Below, in pieces: positions 15,007 to 22,600 of a DNA stretch of 22,600 nucleotides; position 1 is the first letter of the stretch; every line of letters starts with the position of its first letter. Source of the DNA: CAZGQY01 sp964528035 (GTDB taxonomy: Bacteria; Pseudomonadota; Gammaproteobacteria; Methylococcales; UBA1147); NCBI GenBank assembly GCA_964528035.1, contig CAZGQY010000050.1:1-22600 (forward strand), written 5' to 3'. Made by a program: the position numbers and the translations under genes. Under the pieces are notes generated by a model, which made no database searches, was not told where the DNA came from, and was given only the letters and a program-made list of their open reading frames with translations.

Positions 15007-16319
15007 TGAATTATTTGTTTAATCCAGCGACAAATGCTGTCTGTTTTTTGGTCGAGTGTCAAAGTTTCAAGTTTATAGTTTTCTTTTAGTGCATTCACTT
15101 TGTTTTCATATTCCTGACGATTCACAGGATCCATAAAATGATCAATGTCAGAAAAGATTTCATCGATTGAAAGTGCGACCTTGATCATACCCTGCTGATA
15201 CAGGGGATTTGCGGTTTTGGTTTTTTGCGGGTCGACAAATTGTTCCTGAAACCAGGGGCCGTAATAACAAATTGCGGGAATTTTTGCTAACAAAGCGTCC
15301 CACAATAGAGAAGAATTGCCATGGATCACTAATACATCCGTAATAGAAAGGATTTCCATTAATTGATCGGTTTTTACCAGGGCAACCGTACAGCCCAGTT
15401 GCTCAGCTTTTTTATTCCATAGCTGTTTAATATCTGCAAATTGCTCAGGACCCGAAAATGCCGGGTGGAGCTTGACGATTAATTGACAACCGGTTTTTAT
15501 TTGATAACTTGCAAATTCATTGAGAAATTCGCCAACAATCAAAGCATCTTCCATTTGAGCCCGTACTAATTGGCTTTGTGATCGCCCTTCCCACCAGGTT
15601 CCTAAATAAGTAATGCAGGGTCGTGCAGGATCCAATCCCAAATGTTGGAATGCAGTCTCCCGGTTACTCAGTTCTACCATATTGGTATCTACAGGAGTAC
15701 CTTTAACCAGGTATTGAGACCGTTCAGTCCGTCGTCTTTCTCCATAAAAGAATTCGAGTTCAAATGCATTGTCTACAATGACATAATCGGACGCATGATG
15801 GATCGTTGCTCCGGTATTTTCAGCATAGATTTCAGCGGGAAATAAGACGGAGAAATTTCCATGCTCAATATTTACAGTTTTAATGCAATGCTTTCGCGCT
15901 TCAATCACAATAGAGCGTCGCATTGAATGATCGTAGTCTGAGCAAATAAGCACCAGATCAATTTTTTCAAGATTTAAAAGTTGCTTGAAAAGGTGAGTAT
16001 GGCCATAAGTCTGGAAATAAATTTTGTGAAGATCTTGAATCTCGTTTTCTTGTAGTCCTTTTTGCGTGTTATCCCCGAAAATTTGTTTGAGTTCTGTTTC
16101 GACAAATTGGAGGCCTTGATAGAATTCCGGTAGGTAGGAATCCAATTCAGGTTGCTGTTGATTTGCTGGAATTATGTCTTCTAAAAATGTGAAGGGTGCT
16201 CCGACCGTTGGCGCAAAGCCACATTCTCGAAAGCAAATCACTCTGAATTGTTGACATAATTTAAGGAAAAAAGCCTGGTGGCATCTGGGAAAAAATCCGC
16301 TTACAAACAGTGTTTTCAT
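15003..16319 (-). CDS. GT-B-like glycosyltransferase
   Basis: This 438-residue protein has no signal peptide. The C-terminal half has the marks of the CDP-glycerophosphotransferase / nucleotide-sugar GT-B group: CITYLGTWWEG, LIVKLHPAFSG, then DVLVIHGNSSLLWDALLAKIPAICYYGPW, a nucleotide-sugar-binding helix and loop. The N-terminal half (LFVSGFF, LICSDYDHSMRR, TVNIEHGNF) fits the acceptor domain. Transfer of the nonulosonic acid or a neighbouring sugar onto a protein or glycan acceptor is a reasonable inference. It overlaps pseC and the zinc-ribbon gene by 4 nt each, so the three should be translated together. Confidence 0.65.
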   Translation of the reverse strand: MKTLFVSGFFPRCHQAFFLKLCQQFRVICFRECGFAPTVGAPFTFLEDIIPANQQQPELDSYLPEFYQGLQFVETELKQIFGDNTQKGLQENEIQDLHKIYFQTYGHTHLFKQLLNLEKIDLVLICSDYDHSMRRSIVIEARKHCIKTVNIEHGNFSVLFPAEIYAENTGATIHHASDYVIVDNAFELEFFYGERRRTERSQYLVKGTPVDTNMVELSNRETAFQHLGLDPARPCITYLGTWWEGRSQSQLVRAQMEDALIVGEFLNEFASYQIKTGCQLIVKLHPAFSGPEQFADIKQLWNKKAEQLGCTVALVKTDQLMEILSITDVLVIHGNSSLLWDALLAKIPAICYYGPWFQEQFVDPQKTKTANPLYQQGMIKVALSIDEIFSDIDHFMDPVNRQEYENKVNALKENYKLETLTLDQKTDSICRWIKQIIQ

Positions 16320-17107
16320 TGTTTCCCTACCAAGCGATTAAAAACCAGCCCATTAAAAAGAAAGACAAACTTTTGATTGAGCGCGCGACTCATTAATGGG
16401 ATTTCTTCGTCGTCAAAATGACCAATCCTTTGCTGCATGGTGTTTAAGTAAAAATCATATTGTTCCAGTTTTCGCGACAACATTATGGGATATTTGGCAT
16501 CAAAAAATTCTTTTAAATGAACAGTGGAAAAATTCTGGCGAACGAAGCACAAAGGACAAATGAGCACTTTATCAAAGATAAAGCCAGCAAATATCGAAAC
16601 CGGCACACTGTGACCACAGTCGCTACACTGGCAATTGAACACATATTCGCAGGCACCATTACAGTTCAAATTGAAATCTTCGACAATTACTTCAACAATT
16701 TTGTCCTCTCCATTTTTAAGGTAGCTCTTTACCCACTCTGCCTGACATGGCTTCTGAAGTTGCGTCAATTCATGTTTTACATCAAGCCCTAGTATTTGAG
16801 CAATTCTTAAAAGTAGTTCTGGTTCCCAAAATTCATATGCTCGGGGGTGAACTTTCATCATGTCATAAAAATTCTTCAATTGAATCGAATCCTGTACCAG
16901 AACAAGTAGCTTCAATCCCGCAATTAGAGTGTCCGGATCAGACAAACTGGTCGCTATTATTGGATTTAAAGATTGGGCCGCCTGGTGATACTGACCTTGC
17001 AGTCTCAAATCCTCGACCTGAGTATGAACTTGTTGCATTTGAGAAGTCATAAGTTGCTGGAATATTCCTGTATAAGTTCTAACTTGTGAAGCATTTAATT
17101 TAGACAA
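16316..17107 (-). CDS. Zinc-ribbon protein of unknown function in the pseC operon
   Basis: This protein of up to 263 residues has a helical N-terminal half (about 1-130) that looks TPR- or repeat-like. It is followed by a four-cysteine zinc ribbon: C161-SD-C164 and C184-PL-C187, 19 residues apart. I do not recognise the family. The TTG at 17107 is a poor start because CAGG is only two bases away; ATG at 17050 (residue 20 of the long form) is an alternative. It overlaps the glycosyltransferase gene by 4 nt. A scaffold or acceptor-recognition subunit for that enzyme is a guess from coupling alone. Confidence 0.6.
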   Translation of the reverse strand: MSKLNASQVRTYTGIFQQLMTSQMQQVHTQVEDLRLQGQYHQAAQSLNPIIATSLSDPDTLIAGLKLLVLVQDSIQLKNFYDMMKVHPRAYEFWEPELLLRIAQILGLDVKHELTQLQKPCQAEWVKSYLKNGEDKIVEVIVEDFNLNCNGACEYVFNCQCSDCGHSVPVSIFAGFIFDKVLICPLCFVRQNFSTVHLKEFFDAKYPIMLSRKLEQYDFYLNTMQQRIGHFDDEEIPLMSRALNQKFVFLFNGLVFNRLVGKQ

Positions 17108-17167
17108 TGCCTGGGATCAAGGTAAATAATAAAACGTTTCAGTTAGATGAAAAAAAACTAAGTTGAA

Positions 17168-18223
17168 TCACTGCAACCTGTATAGCCTCAATTCCGAATG
17201 AAAACCATCAACTGTCTGGTATCCATAGGGAATGACATTGGTTGTAATTAATTCATAGTCCGGTAGAAAAGTGTTGTAATCGTCTCCGGTTATGGGTTCC
17301 CTGACACCGAGCTGCGATGAGTCCGTTGCCACTTGTTTGCCTTCTTTTAAATTCCTCAAAAGCACGTACCTACATTCTAAACGACGTACTTGAGAAAGAT
17401 AATTTCGAACAATGTTCGGCTCCATTTCCTGAAAGGAAATAAAGTTTACGAACAGATCGATCTGTCCTGTCAGGCGAGGCAATTGCCAGGGACATAAAAT
17501 AACGCTGCGATAATCCTGGCGTAATCTGCTGATAGAAAAATTCTGACTTGCCGTTATTTGCACAGTATCTGCGACGTATTCCTGACCAATTACCTGTTTA
17601 AGATAATAACTGGAAAATAAACAGGTTGGCGGTATATCGACATCAATGTAGAAAGTATCGTTGCGGCGATCAGACAATAAAATCTCGCCGAGAGATCCGA
17701 ATCCCCCGCCAATTTCTAGAACTGTGTTCACACGGCAATTGTCGATATGCTGCTTAAAAAAATTAAGGCCAAGTAAATAATTCAAGCTCGAGCGACTATA
17801 ATTTTTCCCATCAAAACAAAATTGACCAACAGGATTACCAATCTGGCTTTCACTGAAACTCAGGGTGTGTGGAATCTTATTCTGATCACTTGCCAGATAC
17901 ACTCTATAGTCGCTTAGAGCCTGCAGTTTTCCAGAGAAAAATTGTTCGAGAGCCATGCCGGCCTTGGGATCTTTAGAGCCGATATTCTCAAAAACGTTAA
18001 CAATATCCTTAAAACCTTGGGGATCAGCGGCCAGGCCATTAAAAGTGTAGGTAGGAACAAAATATGAAAGAGCGCTTAGCAAACAACGAAAATTTTCAAT
18101 GCCATGTATGTCGAGATCATATTTTAGCGCTTCAAAACCATGTTGCCAAAAATGGCTCGGCTTATACAAGGTATCAGCATTTTCCATTTCGTGGACAATT
18201 CTATCGAGTGTCTGTTTCCACAT
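17168..18223 (-). CDS. Putative sugar O-methyltransferase
   Basis: This 351-residue protein has the SAM-binding motif LEIGGGFGSLGE at 169-180 preceded by a long helical domain of 165 residues. The layout matches the putative sugar O-methyltransferase family found in polysaccharide loci. Downstream IDLFVNFISFQEM is the second motif region. The acceptor sugar is unknown. The gene is 60 bp upstream of the zinc-ribbon gene on the same strand, so they may share a transcript. Only a weak ribosome-binding site is visible before ATG 18223. Confidence 0.75.
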   Translation of the reverse strand: MWKQTLDRIVHEMENADTLYKPSHFWQHGFEALKYDLDIHGIENFRCLLSALSYFVPTYTFNGLAADPQGFKDIVNVFENIGSKDPKAGMALEQFFSGKLQALSDYRVYLASDQNKIPHTLSFSESQIGNPVGQFCFDGKNYSRSSLNYLLGLNFFKQHIDNCRVNTVLEIGGGFGSLGEILLSDRRNDTFYIDVDIPPTCLFSSYYLKQVIGQEYVADTVQITASQNFSISRLRQDYRSVILCPWQLPRLTGQIDLFVNFISFQEMEPNIVRNYLSQVRRLECRYVLLRNLKEGKQVATDSSQLGVREPITGDDYNTFLPDYELITTNVIPYGYQTVDGFHSELRLYRLQ

Positions 18224-18372
18224 GGCTCGTTGATTTTTTTAGTTCAGTTTGTTGAAGTTTGAGTATGATTAAATATTTCTAATTAAGTGCAACTGTCTTG
18301 GAAAACATGTTGCACACTGCTCAATGCAGCAGCCCGAATAACCAATGATCCGCACCCTTCGAGTGTAAGTGA
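18224..18372. repeat. Intergenic repeat relative (degenerate)
   Basis: Around 18307-18356 the bases align to 19871-19920 without gaps at a little over half of the positions, with the block agcccgaa identical and accc at the end. A hairpin (TGTTGCA...TGCAGCA, one mismatch) takes the place of the 8-bp stem of the other copy. It seems a worn copy of the same dispersed palindromic family and could end transcription between the FAD gene and the methyltransferase gene. Confidence 0.4.
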
Positions 18373-19704
18373 TTAAGTCAATTTTTTATACACTTCTTTA
18401 AAAACCTCTGGCATAAACCAGGCGTCTAAGCTATCTTTGCCTGCGAAAACTACATTGGAAAAATGTTCTTGTGCAGTGTCGCGTAGATTTTGTTTAATTT
18501 TCTGATAGGAGTGGTCTAAAATCGGAAAGCCCATTGGTACAGTCAGTGCTTTTTGGTAGAGAATGTTTGCATCATGAGCAACAATACCCATTTCTATCAG
18601 TTCGTCGAAAATCTTCTGTGTGGCCTCGTCGAAATTCAATGGGTCAGCGGTCAATACTTCCACAGTGATTCTGTGACGCCCTGATTTCTCAGCCAAATCT
18701 GGTTGAAGGTTACTATATAAAGTAACCCGAAAAGCGAGAACCTTCGGATCATAACAAAAGATATACCAATCTTTGGCCAAAGGCATGTTGTCAATGGTGT
18801 AGTGAAACAAACTGGTGCAGACTCTTCGAGGAGGCTGCGGCCTGAATTCAATTCCTGCGGCTTTAAACAAAAATACTGTGGGCACAGTCCAGACCAGTTT
18901 GTTACAACTCAAAACTTTGCCATTTGCTAATATGACAGATTCAACCCTGGTCTGTTTATGATGAACTTTTTCCACGCTTTGCTCACACAATATATGCACG
19001 CCTAGCTGTTTCAGCTCCTTTTCAAATTCTCGAACCCATTCATTGGCTCCTCCTTCATAGGGATAATAAATCGTTCTGTTGTCTACAGTGGTGGTGTATT
19101 TTTTGTAGCTAATCCTGTCATCGTAAATAGGAATTTGCTTAATTAAAGCCGTCGCTTTAGTATTTAGCATTTGAAGCCTTTTCATACTAAACCGAAGATG
19201 GGCGTCGGGAAGTAGTTCGTGCAACGAATCCACGCAAAACAAATTTTCTAAAATAGGGGCAAATATCTCATTTGTAAATGTTTGTCCAAATATGCCTTCA
19301 AGCTGCGTTCGAGCATTTTCAAAGGTTTTTGGATAGGCCGTAATTTCAAGAAGATCACTCAAGCCACGGCCATAATTCTTGCCAATATCTTTAGTGTCAA
19401 CAAACACACAACCCTGATTGAGCCGACCTTTAAAATAGGTGCCCGCTCGCTCATAGGGAAAGTGCTGCCATTTTTTAGTCCAATTATTATTTAAAATAAT
19501 GGCATCAATTTCTGGAATCGCTGTCCCTGATATCAAATGTGTACCATGATCAAACCAATCACCCGATTCGTTCTGATAAGATCTTAAAAGTCCGCCGATC
19601 TGTCTGGATTGCTCGATCAAATAGACTTCTCGATATTTTTCTTTGAGTAATATTGCACTTAGTAGTCCAGCTACTCCACTACCCACAACAATAGCTGTTT
19701 GCAT
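18373..19704 (-). CDS. FAD-dependent oxidoreductase, protoporphyrinogen-oxidase-like
   Basis: This 443-residue protein opens with VGSGVAGL (8-14) and then YLIEQSRQIGG, whose Glu31 would bind the adenosine ribose of FAD. The WFDHGTHLISG segment and the later TVPTVFLF and the C-terminal VVFAGKDSLDAWFMPEVFKE fit amine-oxidase / UDP-galactopyranose-mutase-like flavoproteins. A redox or mutase step on a sugar is inferred; the substrate is not identifiable. It is the first gene of the minus-strand group. The start ATG 19704 has aggc about 7 nt upstream. It faces the methyltransferase gene at 20000 across a 295-bp divergent region. Confidence 0.75.
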   Translation of the reverse strand: MQTAIVVGSGVAGLLSAILLKEKYREVYLIEQSRQIGGLLRSYQNESGDWFDHGTHLISGTAIPEIDAIILNNNWTKKWQHFPYERAGTYFKGRLNQGCVFVDTKDIGKNYGRGLSDLLEITAYPKTFENARTQLEGIFGQTFTNEIFAPILENLFCVDSLHELLPDAHLRFSMKRLQMLNTKATALIKQIPIYDDRISYKKYTTTVDNRTIYYPYEGGANEWVREFEKELKQLGVHILCEQSVEKVHHKQTRVESVILANGKVLSCNKLVWTVPTVFLFKAAGIEFRPQPPRRVCTSLFHYTIDNMPLAKDWYIFCYDPKVLAFRVTLYSNLQPDLAEKSGRHRITVEVLTADPLNFDEATQKIFDELIEMGIVAHDANILYQKALTVPMGFPILDHSYQKIKQNLRDTAQEHFSNVVFAGKDSLDAWFMPEVFKEVYKKLT

Positions 19705-19999
19705 AGCTTGCCTATTAATTGGTTAATACACAGTTAAAAGTCTAGCAAATCAATCAAATCCTGCCATTATTTTGGATAATAGTTAGAATATGGATAACTA
19801 CTCAGCATGTTCAATTGTTAGGATGCAAGTCTTTAATTTTTCGGGACGCGTGAATACGTCCCTGTAAGCTCTGCTGCAACATCCCTGTTGCAGAAGCCCG
19901 AACAATTAAAGATTTGTACCCGTTATTGAATTACGGTGAGTAGTGACTTTATTTTAAAATACTTACGATACTGGATAGATTTTCATATAGAAAACCAAA
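19705..19999. promoter_or_regulatory. Divergent intergenic region holding a clover-like palindrome
   Basis: The region must contain promoters for the FAD gene (minus) and methyltransferase gene (plus); I cannot place them. Its middle (about 19824-19920) forms an outer imperfect stem (gcaagtctttaatttttcgg pairing with the complement of gcccgaacaattaaagattt) that encloses two perfect hairpins: GGGACG/CGTCCC at 19843-19862 and CTGCAACA-tccc-TGTTGCAG at 19874-19893. It matches the minus-strand repeat at 1-110 in flank and hairpin order. Its position between divergent genes argues against a simple terminator. Confidence 0.6.
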
Positions 20000-20011
20000 T
20001 TGGAAACCTTA

Positions 20012-20635
20012 GTGCTCATGTCAGATCTTAAACAACACTACCAAACGCTTTTTGCGAAACATGGTAGCCACCACCATGCTGTTCAATACAGTGCTAAACA
20101 AAGCCAGTTCGCTAGTTTTCGGATTCTGTTGCAAAACCTTCAGCTAAACGATTCTATTCTCGATATTGGCTGCGGTCTGGGTGATATGTTGGCTTTTTTG
20201 AGAACTGAAATGAACTTTATAGGCCATTATAAAGGGTTGGATTTTGTTCCTGAATTTATTCAGGCTGCGAAACAGCGTTTTGCGGACGACAGCCATGCTG
20301 AATTTGAAGAGTTTAATTTAAACACATCGGCATTACCTGAAGGATATTCCCTAGTAGTATTGGCGGGAGTATTTAATAACCTTATGGACGACAATGAATC
20401 ATTCATGAATTCGACTATAAAAAATATGTACAAGGCCAGTAATTCAAAAGTCGCATTTAATGCGCTTTCAACCTATGTGGATTATCAGGATGAAAGCCTC
20501 TACTATTACGACCCTTTGAAAGTTTTTGATTTTTGTAAACGAGAACTTAGCTCTAAAGTCACATTACGCCATGATTATTGTGTCAAAGAAAACAGTATTC
20601 CTTTTGAGTTTTCCATCTATTTATATAAAGGCTGA
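20012..20635 (+). CDS. Class I SAM-dependent methyltransferase
   Basis: This protein of about 207 residues has ILDIGCGLGDMLAFL (motif I), KGLDFVPEFIQAAK (motif II with the acidic residue) and VVLAGVFNNLMD (the later strand). The start is uncertain: GTG 20012 has GGAAA 5 nt upstream, ATG 20018 is the conventional choice, and TTG 20000 is also in frame. Its stop overlaps the WbqC-family start by one base (TGATG), so the pair is coupled. It probably methylates a sugar or a small metabolite of this glycan pathway, but the substrate is not visible. Confidence 0.75.
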   Translation: MLMSDLKQHYQTLFAKHGSHHHAVQYSAKQSQFASFRILLQNLQLNDSILDIGCGLGDMLAFLRTEMNFIGHYKGLDFVPEFIQAAKQRFADDSHAEFEEFNLNTSALPEGYSLVVLAGVFNNLMDDNESFMNSTIKNMYKASNSKVAFNALSTYVDYQDESLYYYDPLKVFDFCKRELSSKVTLRHDYCVKENSIPFEFSIYLYKG

Positions 20636-21327
20636 TGGCTATAGCAATTATGCAGCCCACTTATTTGCCCTGGGCAGGTTATTTCAATTTGATGAATCGT
20701 GTGGATAGGTTTATCTTTCTGAATAATGTCAAATTCGAAAAAAGTAGTTGGCAAACTCGTAACCAGATTCTTGTCAACAAACAATCTAGGTACATCACAC
20801 TTCCAACCACAGGGTCGCGCTTACAGGTTATTAACGAAGTTTTACTAAACGACAATACACCTTGGCGTTCAAGACATATCAAAACATTGGAACAGGCGTA
20901 TAAAAAAACAACCTACGGGGGTGATATTTTGAATTGTATTAGTCCAGTTATCGAAAACAATTCTTTGGTTTTTTTACAGGATATAACGATGGCGATTATT
21001 GAAGCCATTGCCGGACAACTTCATATTCACTGTACTATATTTCGATCATCAGACATTAACACAAAAGGAAAGAGATCTGGTCGTTTGGTGGAACTTTGCC
21101 AATATTTTAATGATACATCGTATTTTAGTCCGGCTGGTGCCAGGCAATATATTCAACAAGATGGTTGCCTGGAAAATGCCGGTATTACAGTTGAATATCA
21201 GCACTACCAGCCAGAGCCATACCCACAGAAAACTGTGCAGACATTCGTCCCGTATCTTTCAATTGTTGATGTGGTCGCTCACATAGGGTGGACCGGAGCG
21301 AGGCAATATATCAGATCCTCATACTGA
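20635..21327 (+). CDS. WbqC-family protein
   Basis: This 230-residue protein matches the WbqC family at once: AIMQPTYLPWAGYFNLMNRV, FIFLNNVKFEKSSWQTRN, and ITLPT near the N-terminus. It ends with VDVVAHIGWTGARQYI. WbqC proteins are found in O-antigen and nonulosonate loci; their reaction is not well established. It is coupled to the upstream methyltransferase by a 1-nt overlap. Its 3' end overlaps the 3' end of pseG by 17 nt on the opposite strand, so the two convergent transcripts share their ends and there is no room for a terminator between them. Confidence 0.88.
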   Translation: MAIAIMQPTYLPWAGYFNLMNRVDRFIFLNNVKFEKSSWQTRNQILVNKQSRYITLPTTGSRLQVINEVLLNDNTPWRSRHIKTLEQAYKKTTYGGDILNCISPVIENNSLVFLQDITMAIIEAIAGQLHIHCTIFRSSDINTKGKRSGRLVELCQYFNDTSYFSPAGARQYIQQDGCLENAGITVEYQHYQPEPYPQKTVQTFVPYLSIVDVVAHIGWTGARQYIRSSY

Positions 21328-22324
21328 ATACTTGACTGACAATATTTGCTAGTTTTTCACGTGAATTTTTATCAAAATTATTTAGTTGTTGTTTTCTCAT
21401 TTGTTGGCGAAACTGTGGTTTAGCCAATTTGCTTATTATGGGTCGGATAGCATTTTCATTAAATTGACAACTAAGGCCGAGATCTACGGATAAGCCGTAT
21501 TTTGTAAAAATCCACGTGTCTTTTAATTGCTCTTTTGTTTGCGAAAGCACAGCATTGGGAATACCACAATAGCATGCTTCATATTTCAATCGTCCACCTC
21601 CAGAAACGATTAGGTCGACATCTTGGATTAACGGCGCAAGAGATTTCTGCATGTTTAGAATAGTAATGTTTTTTTGGTTTAAAATAGCGTAATCGTCCTG
21701 CTTGCTTACAACCAGAGTAATCTGGCTCGAAGGGAAGCATTCCGAAGTTAGCGTAGCCAGTCTCAAACTTGTATTGTGAAGGTCACTGCCTCCTAAACAT
21801 ACTAAAATAGAACGCACATTTTCCTTGCAACCGATCTCTAGTTGTTTTTCACGGATTCTTGAAAATTCCTGATTGATGGGCATATAGCTCACACCCAGTG
21901 CCTCATTTGTTACCTGATAGTGGTAGATTTTCTGGGCATCCAGGCGGAAATTCACTACCAGGGATGCCTGCTTGAAATTGAGCTTTTGGAAATCATCGAA
22001 TACGCCCCAACAAACATTTATATCTGTAAGTGAATCGAAAAATGATTGCTGTACAAGATACGAATCAATCCATAAAAAATCTTTATTTACTGTTATTTGA
22101 GCTGTAATGGTTGCTATTAGAAAAGGGTTTTCTGCAGCAGTAATAAAATAATCGATTTCTTTATCCCGTAAACGCTCTACTGCGTGATCTGAGAAATCTC
22201 CGAGAAAAAGCAGTATTATTTCCGGATGATGTTCTTTCAAAGCCAGCGCTAACTCATAACAACGGACAAAATGGCCATATCCCTGTCGCTCGTTGGCATC
22301 ACAACGAAAAATTAATTTCGACAC
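21311..22324 (-). CDS. pseG: UDP-sugar hydrolase, PseG
   Basis: This 337-residue GT-B-fold protein has the PseG signature at the N-terminus: FRCDANERQGYGHFVRC with catalytic His18 and Arg21. Later VCLGGSDLHNT and LIVSGGGRLKYEACYCGIP form the UDP-binding site. It releases UDP from UDP-2,4-diacetamido-2,4,6-trideoxy-beta-L-altrose to give the free sugar used by PseI. The start is GTG 22324, immediately after the pseI stop (TAGGTG), so translation is probably coupled to pseI and no separate ribosome-binding site is visible. If the 4-amino group bears an unusual acyl here, this enzyme must tolerate it. Confidence 0.88.
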   Translation of the reverse strand: MSKLIFRCDANERQGYGHFVRCYELALALKEHHPEIILLFLGDFSDHAVERLRDKEIDYFITAAENPFLIATITAQITVNKDFLWIDSYLVQQSFFDSLTDINVCWGVFDDFQKLNFKQASLVVNFRLDAQKIYHYQVTNEALGVSYMPINQEFSRIREKQLEIGCKENVRSILVCLGGSDLHNTSLRLATLTSECFPSSQITLVVSKQDDYAILNQKNITILNMQKSLAPLIQDVDLIVSGGGRLKYEACYCGIPNAVLSQTKEQLKDTWIFTKYGLSVDLGLSCQFNENAIRPIISKLAKPQFRQQMRKQQLNNFDKNSREKLANIVSQVFSMRI

Positions 22325-22600
22325 CTAGATAAGATCCCAACTCAAAGGCGTTCCTTTTCGTACATCCCTTTTTACTGTTTTTCCCAGCACGGATTCGTAA
22401 TATTTAGGGGCTAAACCCAATCCAGGCCGGATTCGGCGAAGGTTGCTTGAGGTAAGTGTTTCACCCTCCTTCATATCTTCACAAATATAAAGAGAGCGGC
22501 GATATGCCAATGATGCTTTGTCTTCTTCATTAGGCCCATAATGAATACTGCCACACGCTTTCCACGCTTTATGACATTCATCAACTAATTGACATGAATC
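22325..22600 (-). CDS. pseI: Pseudaminic acid synthase PseI, 3' end only
   Basis: Only the last 91 codons are in the window; the gene runs off the edge at 22600 and the frame is open to that end. The residues CHKAWKACGSIHYGP, then AYRRSLYICEDMKEGE, then RRIRPGLGLAPKYYESVLGK are the linker and SAF (antifreeze-like) domain of the NeuB/PseI family. An inner TTG at 22510 is not the real start. PseI condenses the PseG product with phosphoenolpyruvate to pseudaminic acid. Assignment to PseI rather than NeuB or LegI is supported by the adjacent pseG and by the pseB/pseC genes in the same island. Confidence 0.88.
   Translation of the reverse strand, partial: DSCQLVDECHKAWKACGSIHYGPNEEDKASLAYRRSLYICEDMKEGETLTSSNLRRIRPGLGLAPKYYESVLGKTVKRDVRKGTPLSWDLI

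Overview
The window reads as part of a surface-glycan or protein-glycosylation island from an AT-rich gammaproteobacterium, most likely marine. The basis is gene content (an inverting pseudaminic-acid pathway, WbqC-family and TylF-family proteins) and dispersed palindromic intergenic repeats of a style I associate with marine Gammaproteobacteria. The genus cannot be fixed from the sequence. I see no rRNA, tRNA, CRISPR array or intact insertion sequence.

Region 1 (1-4428) is sparse. It holds a secreted protein with a zinc-peptidase-like HEAFH motif (TTG start at 418), an orphan lipoprotein and an orphan single-pass membrane protein. Between them lie two ~97% identical 160-bp hairpin elements, a pair of DnaA-box-like sites and a possible gene remnant.

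Region 2 (4429-12112, + strand) is a compact seven-gene block: cobalamin-type radical SAM enzyme, TylF-like O-methyltransferase, MaoC-SDR fusion, FkbH-like HAD-IIIC enzyme, acyl carrier protein, AAC(3)-family N-acyltransferase, and a DUF4910-type peptidase-like protein. Several stop/start overlaps suggest translational coupling. The set looks like a dedicated line that builds a small hydroxy- or methoxy-acyl group on its own ACP and transfers it to an amino sugar. A ~50-bp imperfect direct repeat brackets the block, as if it had been inserted as a unit.

Region 3 (12113-13836) is a repeat-rich spacer with a 161-bp palindromic element bearing 24-bp terminal inverted repeats, followed by pseB on the + strand.

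Region 4 (13900-19704, - strand) runs FAD oxidoreductase, sugar O-methyltransferase, zinc-ribbon protein, GT-B-like glycosyltransferase and pseC; the last three genes overlap by 4 nt each.

Region 5 (20000-22600) has a methyltransferase/WbqC pair on the + strand converging on pseG and the 3' end of pseI on the - strand.

Together, PseB, PseC, PseG and PseI give four of the six steps from UDP-GlcNAc to CMP-pseudaminic acid. PseH (N-acetyltransferase) and PseF (CMP transferase) are not in the window. My inference is that the FkbH/ACP/AAC(3) block supplies an unusual N-acyl group, and the methyltransferases further O-methylations, for a decorated nonulosonic acid or a neighbouring amino sugar on flagellin or O-antigen.
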